Assembly: GCA_903930675.1 (NCBI GenBank)
Contig: CAIYZJ010000089.1
Coordinates: forward strand, 1 to 37,878
Source of the DNA: an uncultured Hyphomicrobiales bacterium
Lineage (GTDB): Bacteria; Pseudomonadota; Alphaproteobacteria; Rhizobiales; Beijerinckiaceae
Direction: 5' to 3'
Length of the DNA stretch: 37,878 nucleotides
The notes beneath the pieces were generated by a model. The model saw only the letters and a program-made list of their open reading frames with translations, was not told the origin of the DNA and ran no database searches. Positions 17,696-25,339 of the stretch are shown here, piece after piece. Both the position numbers and the translations under genes were made by a program. Each line of letters begins with the position of its first letter. The stretch's first letter is position 1.

Positions 17696-18397
17696 ATGCA
17701 AGGGGATCATCACGGGGATCATCATATCGTCATTGTGGATGGTCTGACAGTCCGTCACCAGCATCTTGTCGGAGCGCTCAAAAGTGCCAGAGGCATGAGC
17801 GTGCAATGCCGCCCGTTCGCGGAGCTGATCCAGAACAAGCCTGATCCCGATGAAGATAGTTTGCCGGTCGATGTAATCATTCTGCTGGCCGATGGCGATA
17901 CCCCCCATCAGGAGATGACAGCCAGGATCCGCGCCGCCGGATTGACCCAGCCTTTGCTGGTGTTGAGCGATGAGAATGCGGCAAGCGATGACGAGACCGA
18001 CGAAATGATCCGCCTGCCGGTGCAGATCGGTTTTCTGCTCGGTCGCATCAGAGCGCATATCAGCATGTATGAATCGAGCGAAGACGCGACGCTGACGCTG
18101 GGGGCCTATGTGCTGCGCCCGGGTTTGCGGCAATTGATCCTGCCTGATGGTTCTGCGGTGAGGTTGACGGAAAAAGAAATCAATATTTTGCGTTTTCTGC
18201 ATCGCGCCAACGGGCAGCCGGTATCTCGCGAAGTGCTGCTGGCCGAAATTTGGGGGTATAATTCGCAGATATCCACCCATACTTTGGAAACACATATTTA
18301 CCGCCTGCGGCAAAAGAGTGAGGGTGGAACAGAGAATAGTACGTTGGAAACACCTTTGCTGGTCACCGATGCGGGTGGCTATCGACTGGTGGTTTGA
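17696..18397 (+). CDS. OmpR-type winged-helix regulator with degenerate receiver domain
   Basis: From the ATG at 17696 (GGAAGGAA about 8 bases upstream) the protein has 233 residues. Residues 10-122 resemble a receiver fold, but the phospho-acceptor position after the third strand reads IILLADGD (A65-D66 instead of a lone Asp), the conserved KP reads LP (L107-P108), and only one acidic residue (D15) stands in the first loop. Residues 135-233 form a Trans_reg_C winged helix (LTEKEINILRFL, HTLETHIYRLRQK, DAGGYRLV). It probably works without phosphorylation, as an atypical response regulator. No histidine kinase is adjacent. A cyclic-nucleotide-binding protein follows 19 bases downstream and is likely co-transcribed. 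Confidence 0.85.
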   Translation: MQGDHHGDHHIVIVDGLTVRHQHLVGALKSARGMSVQCRPFAELIQNKPDPDEDSLPVDVIILLADGDTPHQEMTARIRAAGLTQPLLVLSDENAASDDETDEMIRLPVQIGFLLGRIRAHISMYESSEDATLTLGAYVLRPGLRQLILPDGSAVRLTEKEINILRFLHRANGQPVSREVLLAEIWGYNSQISTHTLETHIYRLRQKSEGGTENSTLETPLLVTDAGGYRLVV

Positions 18398-18416
18398 AAA
18401 TATTGGTTCACTGTTT

Positions 18417-18908
18417 ATGGCCCTGCAAGACGACGTCAATTTGTTTTACAAGCAGCCTGCCTTGCGGGTGTTTCATGACGAGGCTTTGCGGCTTCTTGCC
18501 TTCTCGTCCGAGGAAGTGATGGCACAGGCCGGAGAAGTGCTGTTCCGCAAGGGTGACAAGGCCAGCGGCGCCTATCTGATCCGGCACGGGCAGCTCTCGC
18601 TGGTTACCACTGACACCACCGAGACACAGGAATTGTTTTCGGGCGATCTGGTCGATGAATCGGCTTTGCTGGCCGAGGTGCGCTATCGTGCCACCGGCAT
18701 CGCGCGGGCGCCGACCTCGCTGATCTTTATTCCGCGTTTGGCGGTGCAGCGGGTGTTGCAGGAATATCCCGATCTGGTGCTGTCGTGGGAAAACGACATC
18801 CTCAAACGGCTTCACGATGTCAAAGCCACGCTTGAAAAAGTGATGAAAATCCTGCCGCCGTCCGAGCAGAAAACCGACCTGTCAGCCGGACAGACCGAGG
18901 GGCTCTGA
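18417..18908 (+). CDS. Stand-alone cyclic-nucleotide-binding-domain protein
   Basis: From the ATG at 18417 the protein has 163 residues and one Crp-like beta-roll. The phosphate-binding cassette region reads GDLVDESALLAEVRYRAT: the ALL and the R-A-T part fit the cNMP-binding consensus, while the usual G-E is D-E. There is no DNA-binding helix-turn-helix; a helical C-terminus (DILKRLHDVKATLEKVMKI) may be a coiled coil for partner contact. It follows the degenerate regulator in the same direction, so a joint signalling role is possible. An upstream in-frame start at 18318 would overlap the regulator and is unlikely. The stop is 6 bases from the convergent xth stop. Confidence 0.8.
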   Translation: MALQDDVNLFYKQPALRVFHDEALRLLAFSSEEVMAQAGEVLFRKGDKASGAYLIRHGQLSLVTTDTTETQELFSGDLVDESALLAEVRYRATGIARAPTSLIFIPRLAVQRVLQEYPDLVLSWENDILKRLHDVKATLEKVMKILPPSEQKTDLSAGQTEGL

Positions 18909-18914
18909 GCCCTG

Positions 18915-19721
18915 TCAGAAGTGGATGCGGATCAGCACCGGCACGTGGTCTGACGGGCGTTCCCAGCCACGGGCCTCGCGGAAAATTTCCAGATCATGCA
19001 AGCCGTCCGACAGATCGGGCGAGACCCAGATATGGTCGAGCCTGCGGCCGCGGTCGGCGGCATCCCAGTCGGCTGCGCGATAGCTCCACCATGTATAGAC
19101 CTTTTCAGGCTCGGGCTTTTGTGCGCGGATGGCATCGACCCAGCCGCCGTCCTCGATCACTTTGGTCATCAGATTGGTTTCAACCGGCGTGTGGGACACG
19201 ATTTTGAGCATTTGCTTGTGGCTCCACACATCGTTTTCAAGCGGAGCCACATTGAGATCACCGACCAGCACGGCCTTTTTGGCAGCGGGTTGTTGGGTCT
19301 GGCCCCATTGACGCATTTCTTCGAGAAAGCCGAGTTTGTGGGCGAATTTGGTGTTTTCTTCGGGATCGGGAATATCTCCGCCCGCCGGAACGTAGAAATT
19401 ATGGATGGTCAGGCCACCGCCTTCATCGCCCAGTTCCGCCGCAATATGGCGGGCATCGGGATTGTCGCAGAAAAAAAGGTTATGGGTGGAGCGGATCGGC
19501 ACACGCGAGACAATGGCGACGCCGTGATAGCCCTTCTGGCCGTTGATGACGACATGCTCGTAACCGAATTTGCGGAAATCCGACAAGGGAAACTGGCCGT
19601 CATGGCACTTGGTTTCCTGCAGACACAAGACATCGGGTTGCTGTTCTTCGAGAAAACGGCCAACCAGCCCGATCCGCAAACGGACAGAATTGATGTTCCA
19701 AGTCGCAATGGTGATGGCCAT
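18915..19721 (-). CDS. xth: Exodeoxyribonuclease III
   Basis: From the ATG at 19721 (AAGGA 10 bases upstream) the protein has 268 residues and starts MAITIATWNINSVRLR. It belongs to the AP-endonuclease/exonuclease III family of base-excision repair: LQETK with the metal-binding glutamate (E36), YHGVAIVSR, VLVGDLNVAPLENDVW with the catalytic Asp-Asn pair, and RLDHIWVS and SDHVPVL at the end. A longer in-frame start at 19760 would translate a parS-like sequence and is not preferred. It is preceded by lolA in the same direction, 93 bases away. Confidence 0.95.
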   Translation of the reverse strand: MAITIATWNINSVRLRIGLVGRFLEEQQPDVLCLQETKCHDGQFPLSDFRKFGYEHVVINGQKGYHGVAIVSRVPIRSTHNLFFCDNPDARHIAAELGDEGGGLTIHNFYVPAGGDIPDPEENTKFAHKLGFLEEMRQWGQTQQPAAKKAVLVGDLNVAPLENDVWSHKQMLKIVSHTPVETNLMTKVIEDGGWVDAIRAQKPEPEKVYTWWSYRAADWDAADRGRRLDHIWVSPDLSDGLHDLEIFREARGWERPSDHVPVLIRIHF

Positions 19722-19743
19722 GGCAGAGCTGTCCTTCGGGCAG

Positions 19744-19759
19744 GGTTTCACGTGCAACA
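19744..19759. other. Degenerate parS-like site upstream of xth
   Basis: On the minus strand the 16-mer reads TGTTGCACGTGAAACC and differs from TGTTNCACGTGAAACA only at the last base. It lies in the non-coding gap between lolA and the chosen xth start, about 10 kb from parS site 3. Weak ParB binding is plausible. Confidence 0.55.
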
Positions 19760-19814
19760 ATCCTTAGCGGACGCGATGGTATCGCCCAAGGGTGCAAACG
19801 GCCTATCCAGAGAC

Positions 19815-20588
19815 TTATTTATAGGTCTGGAAATCAATCACGAACAATTTGGGATCGGGCCGGTCTTTGGTGTTGATCTCGTTGAGCACAACACTGATTT
19901 CGACGCCTTGCGGATCGACGACAATCCATTGTTTCAGCAACAAAGTCGGTTGCTCGAAAAACAAAGTGACTTTGGACGTGCCGGCAAAGGTCGAATGATC
20001 TTCCACCGCCACGATCACCCTGTCCGGATCGACCCGGACACCTGTAACTTTGAGATCGCGGGCAAGATCGATTTGCTCGCGGGTCAGAAATTTCAGCGGG
20101 GTCTGGCCGATCGGATAGATATCCTGCGTCGCCATTTTGGTGTCGCGCACGGCCACCGATGAGCCGTCCGCGATGATCTCGGTCGGCACCGGCGGATCGT
20201 AATCGAACCGCAGCTTGCCCGGTTTCATCACATAGACCTGCCCCTCGCTCTGGCGATTGCCGACAAGCTGGGTGAAATAGGCGCTGAAATAGGGGCTGGC
20301 ATTGAGTGCCGCATTGACGCGTTTGAGCACTTCGGGTGCAGGAGTATTGAGCGGCAGCGGTTTTGGGACTTCCGCTTTGGTGATGGTCACCGAGGAAGGC
20401 GTGGCCGGTACAGGAGACGTTGCGGGTGCAGCGGGGGCCGCTATGGCCGGAGGCGCGGGTTTTGTTGACACAGAAGGTCCGAATTCTGCGGGCCGCAGCG
20501 GCGGACGCGGGGCTGTCTGTGACCAGGCAGGCGCCATCGTGGCCGCAAGGCCGAACAGGGCAACCAAAGCAGTTGCCGCACGCATCAT
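19815..20588 (-). CDS. lolA: LolA-like outer-membrane lipoprotein carrier protein
   Basis: Periplasmic chaperone family that ferries lipoproteins from LolCDE to LolB. With the ATG at 20588 the protein has 257 residues: a signal peptide (MMRAATALVALFGLAA, cleavage near APAWS-Q), a Pro/Ala-rich linker of about 50 residues, then the LolA fold (YFSAYFTQLVGNRQSEGQVYV, KPGKLRFDYDPP, PIGQTPLKFL). The linker is longer than in E. coli LolA. In-frame GTG codons at 20618 and 20612 would overlap the ftsK end and give a longer n-region; the start remains uncertain. It follows ftsK, an arrangement common in alphaproteobacteria. Confidence 0.88.
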   Translation of the reverse strand: MMRAATALVALFGLAATMAPAWSQTAPRPPLRPAEFGPSVSTKPAPPAIAAPAAPATSPVPATPSSVTITKAEVPKPLPLNTPAPEVLKRVNAALNASPYFSAYFTQLVGNRQSEGQVYVMKPGKLRFDYDPPVPTEIIADGSSVAVRDTKMATQDIYPIGQTPLKFLTREQIDLARDLKVTGVRVDPDRVIVAVEDHSTFAGTSKVTLFFEQPTLLLKQWIVVDPQGVEISVVLNEINTKDRPDPKLFVIDFQTYK

Positions 20589-20601
20589 GCTCCGGGTCCG
20601 G

Positions 20602-23082
20602 TCAGTCGTCACTGTCACGATGCCCCGATTCAAGCAGAATCTCCCGTTTGCCCGCATGGTTGGGGGCACCGACAATGCCCTCGTTTTCCATCCGCTCGAT
20701 CAGCGAGGCGGCGCGGTTATAGCCGATCTGCAAACGGCGCTGGATATAGGATGTCGAGGCTTTGCGGTCCCGCAACACAATGGCGACCGCCTGATCATAG
20801 AGATCGGTTCCCGCGCTGCCGAATGATCCCTGATCGAACACCGCTTGGTCCTGTTCGCCCGAGCCGTCATCCTCGGTAACGGTTTCGAGATATTGCGGCT
20901 GGCCCTGCGATTTCAGATGCGCGACCACGCGTTCGACTTCGGCATCCGAGACAAAGGGTCCGTGCACGCGGCTGATCCGCCCGCCGCCCATCATATACAG
21001 CATGTCACCCTGACCGAGCAGCTGTTCGGCGCCCTGCTCGCCCAGAATGGTGCGGCTGTCGATTTTCGATGTGACCTGAAACGAGATACGGGTCGGGAAA
21101 TTGGCCTTGATCGTGCCGGTGATGACATCGACCGAGGGGCGTTGCGTCGCCAGAATCACATGGATGCCTGCCGCACGCGCCATTTGCGCCAGCCGCTGCA
21201 CTGCGCCTTCGATGTCCTTGCCCGCCACCATCATCAGATCGGCCATTTCGTCGACAACGATCACGATATAGGGCAGCGCATCAAGCGACATGGCCTCGGT
21301 TTCATAGACGGCTTGTCCGGTCTCACGGTCAAAGCCGGTTTGCACCGTGCGGCTGATTTCCTCGCCCTTGGCGCGGGCTTCGGCGACACGCGCGTTGAAG
21401 CCGTCGATGTTGCGCACGCCGAGCTTCGACATTTTCTTGTAGCGTTCCTCCATCTCGCGCACCGCCCATTTGAGCGCGAGAATGGCCTTTTTCGGATCGG
21501 TCACCACGGGGGTCAGCAGATGCGGAATGCCGTCATAGACCGACAGTTCCAGCATTTTCGGATCGACCATGATCAACCGGCATTCTTCCGGCTTCAGGCG
21601 GTAGAGCAGCGACAGGATCATGGTATTGATCGCCACCGATTTGCCCGAACCGGTAGTGCCCGCCACCAACAGATGCGGCATGCGGGTCAATTCGGCAATC
21701 ACCGGATCGCCGCCGATGGTTTTGCCCAGACACAGCGCCAGTTTCATCTCGGTATTGGCAAAGGCCTCGCTGGCCAGCATTTCGCGCAAAAACACCGTTT
21801 CGCGCCGCTGGTTGGGCAATTCGATGCCGATGGCATTGCGACCCGGGACCACAGCGACACGTGCCGAAATCGCGCTCATCGAGCGGGCAATGTCATCGGC
21901 CAAACCAACCACGCGGGAGGATTTGATGCCCGGTGCGGGTTCAAGTTCGTAAAGGGTGACAACAGGGCCGGGGCGGACATTGACGATTTCGCCGCGCACG
22001 CCGAAATCATCCAGCACGCCTTCGAGCAAACGGGCATTCTGTTCCAGTGCTTCTGGCGGAACCAGCGGGCCGACCTGCTTTTTGGGTTCGGCCAGCAGCG
22101 ACAGCGAGGGATGCGCATAGCCGTCATCATCGGTTTCAAACAGCTGTGCCGATGATTTGCCACTCGTTCGTGCCCGTTTTGGTTTGGCAACGGCAACAGG
22201 CTCGTCATCGGCTTCGGGAAATTCAAAATGCTTCTGGCGGGCGGTCTGGATCACCGGCGGCAGAGAGGTCTCGCCGCTATGCCCATCAAAACCCGGTTCG
22301 ATCCGGCCATGCTGGACGCGGTCATAGACCATGTCATTCTCGGCTTTGGGGCGAAACAGCCGCGCAAACCACGCTTTCAGGCTCAAGAACCAGTGAATGA
22401 CCGCCCCGAAGGAGGCGGAGGAGAAAAACGGTTCCGGTTCGCTCTCGTCCTCTTTCAGGTCATCCAGCATGATCTGGCGTTTTTGTGCGGCCTCATGCTG
22501 GCTTTTCTCGTAATCCCCCAGCCCGATCCCCGCCACAAGCAGCAAGGACAGCAATGCGATCAGACCGGATGTGAAACCGACCACCGGTTTTGCCGGCAAT
22601 TCGAGCGGGATCAAAGGGCTCAGCCAGTCCAGAATCACATCGCCGATAAATCCGCCTAGTCCTGTCGGCAAAGGCCAACGGCCGGTGGTCGGGAAAACCG
22701 CTGCCATGGCGGACAGGCTCACGATACCGAGCACCAACAGCAACAAGCGGGATTTGGGCCGCAAGACCTCGCCGCTCGCCATCATTTTCAGGCTGGCATA
22801 GCCGACCGGAATCAGGATGGCACCGGCGCTCAGGCCGAACAGCTGGATCAGCAAATCGGCGGTAATCGCCCCCGGCCAGCCCAGAAAATTGCGCACGGGC
22901 GCACTGGTGGCGTGATTGAGGCTCGGATCGGTCACCGACCAGGTCAACAAAGCGGTGGCGCCTGCCGCGGTCAGCAGCAGCAGACACAGCCCGGTGATCT
23001 CGACCGCCCGACGGGCCACAAAGTCCCGGATATGGTCGATAAACCGGTCCTGATTGGCCTCTCTCGATCTGATCATGCGCAT
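20602..23082 (-). CDS. ftsK: DNA translocase FtsK
   Basis: Septum-located DNA pump that clears and aligns chromosome ends at division. The ATG at 23082 follows AGGG at a good distance and gives 826 residues. Four hydrophobic helices are seen (about residues 30-50, 72-100, 113-131 and 168-190), then an acidic linker (about 200-340), the motor domain with Walker A GTTGSGKS (about 475-482), Walker B IVIVVDEMADLMM, and LATQRPSVDVITG. A C-terminal gamma winged helix follows (STSYIQRRLQIGYNRAASLIERMENEGIVG), which reads KOPS sites. The linker is short compared with E. coli. A CtrA-type box is centred about 75 bases upstream. Confidence 0.96.
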   Translation of the reverse strand: MRMIRSREANQDRFIDHIRDFVARRAVEITGLCLLLLTAAGATALLTWSVTDPSLNHATSAPVRNFLGWPGAITADLLIQLFGLSAGAILIPVGYASLKMMASGEVLRPKSRLLLLVLGIVSLSAMAAVFPTTGRWPLPTGLGGFIGDVILDWLSPLIPLELPAKPVVGFTSGLIALLSLLLVAGIGLGDYEKSQHEAAQKRQIMLDDLKEDESEPEPFFSSASFGAVIHWFLSLKAWFARLFRPKAENDMVYDRVQHGRIEPGFDGHSGETSLPPVIQTARQKHFEFPEADDEPVAVAKPKRARTSGKSSAQLFETDDDGYAHPSLSLLAEPKKQVGPLVPPEALEQNARLLEGVLDDFGVRGEIVNVRPGPVVTLYELEPAPGIKSSRVVGLADDIARSMSAISARVAVVPGRNAIGIELPNQRRETVFLREMLASEAFANTEMKLALCLGKTIGGDPVIAELTRMPHLLVAGTTGSGKSVAINTMILSLLYRLKPEECRLIMVDPKMLELSVYDGIPHLLTPVVTDPKKAILALKWAVREMEERYKKMSKLGVRNIDGFNARVAEARAKGEEISRTVQTGFDRETGQAVYETEAMSLDALPYIVIVVDEMADLMMVAGKDIEGAVQRLAQMARAAGIHVILATQRPSVDVITGTIKANFPTRISFQVTSKIDSRTILGEQGAEQLLGQGDMLYMMGGGRISRVHGPFVSDAEVERVVAHLKSQGQPQYLETVTEDDGSGEQDQAVFDQGSFGSAGTDLYDQAVAIVLRDRKASTSYIQRRLQIGYNRAASLIERMENEGIVGAPNHAGKREILLESGHRDSDD

Positions 23083-23148
23083 CAAGAGCCCTGATGGAAA
23101 AAGGCCGAAACTATTCCGGCCGGACGGTTTGATCCTAGCCGCGGCAAA

Positions 23149-23164
23149 GTTAAAATCTTGTTAA
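23149..23164 (-). promoter_or_regulatory. CtrA-type binding box upstream of ftsK
   Basis: On the minus strand the sequence TTAACAAGATTTTAAC fits the full CtrA consensus TTAA-N7-TTAAC without mismatch. It lies 67 bases before the ftsK start, a normal promoter position. CtrA is the cell-cycle master regulator of many alphaproteobacteria; regulation of this gene is inferred from the motif. Confidence 0.65.
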
Positions 23165-23186
23165 GGAATAGACTGCACTTGCGGAC

Positions 23187-23214
23187 AAAAAAAGGCGGCT
23201 GAAACAGCCGCCTT
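23187..23214 (-). terminator. Rho-independent terminator of glnK-amtB
   Basis: A perfect 10-bp stem, AAGGCGGCTG/CAGCCGCCTT (23192-23214), with a 3-base loop is followed on the minus strand by seven T residues (23187-23193, overlapping the stem by two). It lies about 80 bases beyond the amtB stop and about 105 bases before ftsK, separating the two minus-strand units. Confidence 0.93.
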
Positions 23215-23292
23215 GGAGTGAGGGGTATTTGGTATTCAGGGAGAGGAAGGAACGGGCCGTGGTCCGTTCCGCTTGTTGATCGCCAACAGGGA

Positions 23293-24765
23293 TCAATAGT
23301 TGTAGGCACGTTCGTCATGCTCGGTGATGTCGAGGCCTTCGCGCTCGGCTTCGGGCGACACACGCAGGCCAACCAGCATATCGGTGATCTTGTAGAGGAT
23401 CGCCGAACCGACGCCCGACCAGACGAGGGTCAGAGCAACCGCTTTCAACTGGGCCAGCATCACGGTAGCCATGTCGTAATCGGCAACCGAGAGTTCGCCC
23501 GGCTTCATCGCATAGTCGGCAATACCGACGCCGCCCAGAGCGGGATTGACCAGAATACCGGTGGCGAGTGCTCCGATGATGCCGCCGACGCAGTGGACGC
23601 CGAACACATCGAGTGAGTCGTCATATTTGAGGGTATTCTTGACGGTCGAGACGAAGAAGTAGCAGACCGGGCTGACCAGAAGGCCGAGAACGATCGCACC
23701 CATCGGGCCAGCGAAACCCGACGCCGGTGTGACAGCCACAAGACCGGCTACCGCACCCGAGACCATGCCGAGCAAAGTCGGCTTGCCTTTGGCCATCCAT
23801 TCGGTGAACAGCCATGACAGGGTGGCTGCAGCAGTCGCTACGAAGGTGTTGACCATCGCCAGAACCGCACCGCCGCCTGCTTCGAGGTTGGAGCCGGCAT
23901 TGAAGCCGAACCAGCCGACCCAGAGCAGGGACGCGCCGACCATGGTCATGGTCAGGGAGTGGGGAGCCATCAGCTCTCTGCCATAACCGACGCGCTTGCC
24001 GATCATGATTGCGCCCACCAGACCGGCAATACCGGCATTGATGTGGACCACGGTCCCACCTGCGAAGTCGAGCGCACCCCACTGGAAGGCGAGACCGGCA
24101 TCGGCCATCACGGCATCCAGCTTGGTCTGGGCAGCAGCCTTGGCGGCATCATCGGTCGCAGCAGCCAGCAACTTTGCAGCATCGGCAATCGCATCCGGAC
24201 CGGCCCAATACCAGACCATGTGGGCAATCGGGAAGTAGATGAAGGTCACCCACAGGGTCACGAACACCAGCACGGCCGAAAAACGGATCCGCTCGGCAAA
24301 GGCACCGACGATCAGCGCAGGCGTGATGCAGGCAAAGGTCATCTGGAAGACGACATAGACCAACTCGGGAATGACAACGCCGTTGGAGAAGGTGGCGACA
24401 ACCGAGTCAACGGTGACACCCTTCAGGAACAGCTTGTCGAGACCGCCGACATAATCGCCGATCGCGCTCGGCGTGAAGGCCAGAGAATAGCCGAACACCA
24501 CCCAGAGAATGGCGACCAGAGCCACAATCGCAAACACCTGACTCAACACCGACAACATGTTTTTGGTGCGCACGAGGCCACCGTAAAACAGGGCCAGACC
24601 CGGAATGGTCATCAACAGAACCAGCACGGTGGAAATCAGCATCCACGCCGTGTCACCCTTGTTGGGAACCGGAGCAGCGGGCGCATCAGCAGCAAGAACG
24701 GCAACGCTGGTCAGCGCTGTGCCCAGACCGGCGAGCCCGAGAGAGAGCATAGAACGAAGTTTCAT
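23293..24765 (-). CDS. amtB: Ammonium transporter AmtB
   Basis: From the ATG at 24765 (AAGGA 8 bases upstream) the protein has 490 residues. A signal-like N-terminus (MKLRSMLSLGLAGLGTAL) precedes about eleven hydrophobic segments. Family landmarks are GDTAWMLISTVLVLLMTIPGLALFYGGLVR, DFAGGTVVHINAG, WVGWFGFNAGS, and DVFGVHCVGG with one of the twin pore histidines. An insertion rich in Ala/Asp around KLLAAATDDAAKAAAQTK lies between helices and is unusual in length. It imports ammonium and is gated by the PII protein encoded upstream, 29 bases away. Confidence 0.96.
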   Translation of the reverse strand: MKLRSMLSLGLAGLGTALTSVAVLAADAPAAPVPNKGDTAWMLISTVLVLLMTIPGLALFYGGLVRTKNMLSVLSQVFAIVALVAILWVVFGYSLAFTPSAIGDYVGGLDKLFLKGVTVDSVVATFSNGVVIPELVYVVFQMTFACITPALIVGAFAERIRFSAVLVFVTLWVTFIYFPIAHMVWYWAGPDAIADAAKLLAAATDDAAKAAAQTKLDAVMADAGLAFQWGALDFAGGTVVHINAGIAGLVGAIMIGKRVGYGRELMAPHSLTMTMVGASLLWVGWFGFNAGSNLEAGGGAVLAMVNTFVATAAATLSWLFTEWMAKGKPTLLGMVSGAVAGLVAVTPASGFAGPMGAIVLGLLVSPVCYFFVSTVKNTLKYDDSLDVFGVHCVGGIIGALATGILVNPALGGVGIADYAMKPGELSVADYDMATVMLAQLKAVALTLVWSGVGSAILYKITDMLVGLRVSPEAEREGLDITEHDERAYNY

Positions 24766-24794
24766 AGGAAAATTCCTTGTCAACAGAGGGCCGC

Positions 24795-25133
24795 TCAAAG
24801 CGCGTCCTGATCGCGTTCGCCGGTGCGAATGCGAACGGCTTGCTCGATGCTTGAAACAAAAATCTTGCCGTCGCCGATTTGTCCGGTTTTGGCCGCTTCG
24901 GAGATCGCATCAATCACTTGCGGAACCAGATCGGAGTTGATCGCCACTTCGATTTTCAGTTTGGGCAGAAAACTGACGGCATATTCGGCACCACGATAGA
25001 TTTCGGTGTGGCCTTTCTGGCGGCCATATCCTTTGACTTCAGTGACAGTAAGGCCGTGCACGCCGATTGTGGTCAGCGCATCGCGGACCTCCTCGAGCTT
25101 GAACGGCTTGATGATCGCCATAACGATTTTCAT
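24795..25133 (-). CDS. glnK: Nitrogen regulatory PII protein GlnK
   Basis: From the ATG at 25133 (GAGGAA upstream) the protein has the canonical 112 residues, MKIVMAIIKPFKLEEVRDAL. The T-loop holds Tyr51 (GHTEIYRGAEY), the uridylylation site, and the B-loop TGQIGDGKIFV binds ATP/ADP. PII proteins sense 2-oxoglutarate and energy state and, as GlnK, plug AmtB. Pairing with amtB in one operon supports GlnK rather than GlnB. A sigma-54-like promoter lies 65 bases upstream. Confidence 0.96.
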   Translation of the reverse strand: MKIVMAIIKPFKLEEVRDALTTIGVHGLTVTEVKGYGRQKGHTEIYRGAEYAVSFLPKLKIEVAINSDLVPQVIDAISEAAKTGQIGDGKIFVSSIEQAVRIRTGERDQDAL

Positions 25134-25197
25134 GGAGCCTGTTCCTCGGTTTATTCTCAACGGAAGCGACGTGCTTCTGTTGTTCCGAGTCTTGTCT

Positions 25198-25215
25198 AAT
25201 CAAGGGTCGTGCCAA
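25198..25215 (-). promoter_or_regulatory. Sigma-54-type (RpoN) promoter of glnK-amtB
   Basis: The minus-strand sequence TTGGCACGACCCTTGATT has a perfect -24 element (TGGCACG) and the right spacing to a -12 element that reads TTGAT rather than TTGCA/T. It lies about 65 bases before glnK, which is commonly NtrC/RpoN controlled. The -12 mismatch lowers confidence. Apart from this site I see nothing coding in the 206-base gap to tesB. Confidence 0.65.
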
Positions 25216-25339
25216 GCCAAAAAATTCAATATAATCAATAAGAAAACCAGCGGGGTCTTTTCTCTGTGATCAAAACCGCGCCAGTGTGATTAAAAATGAT
25301 GCAACCCATGCAGCTTCTGGGTCAGGGGCTTTCATCCAC

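Noticed and set aside
18996-20162. A 388-codon plus-strand frame spanning xth and lolA.
   Set aside because: It runs antisense through two well-supported genes and their gap and has no family resemblance.
20845-22155. A 436-codon plus-strand frame opposite ftsK.
   Set aside because: Rich in His/Arg/Asp/Gly as expected from an antisense frame of a GC-rich gene; FtsK motifs on the minus strand explain the region.
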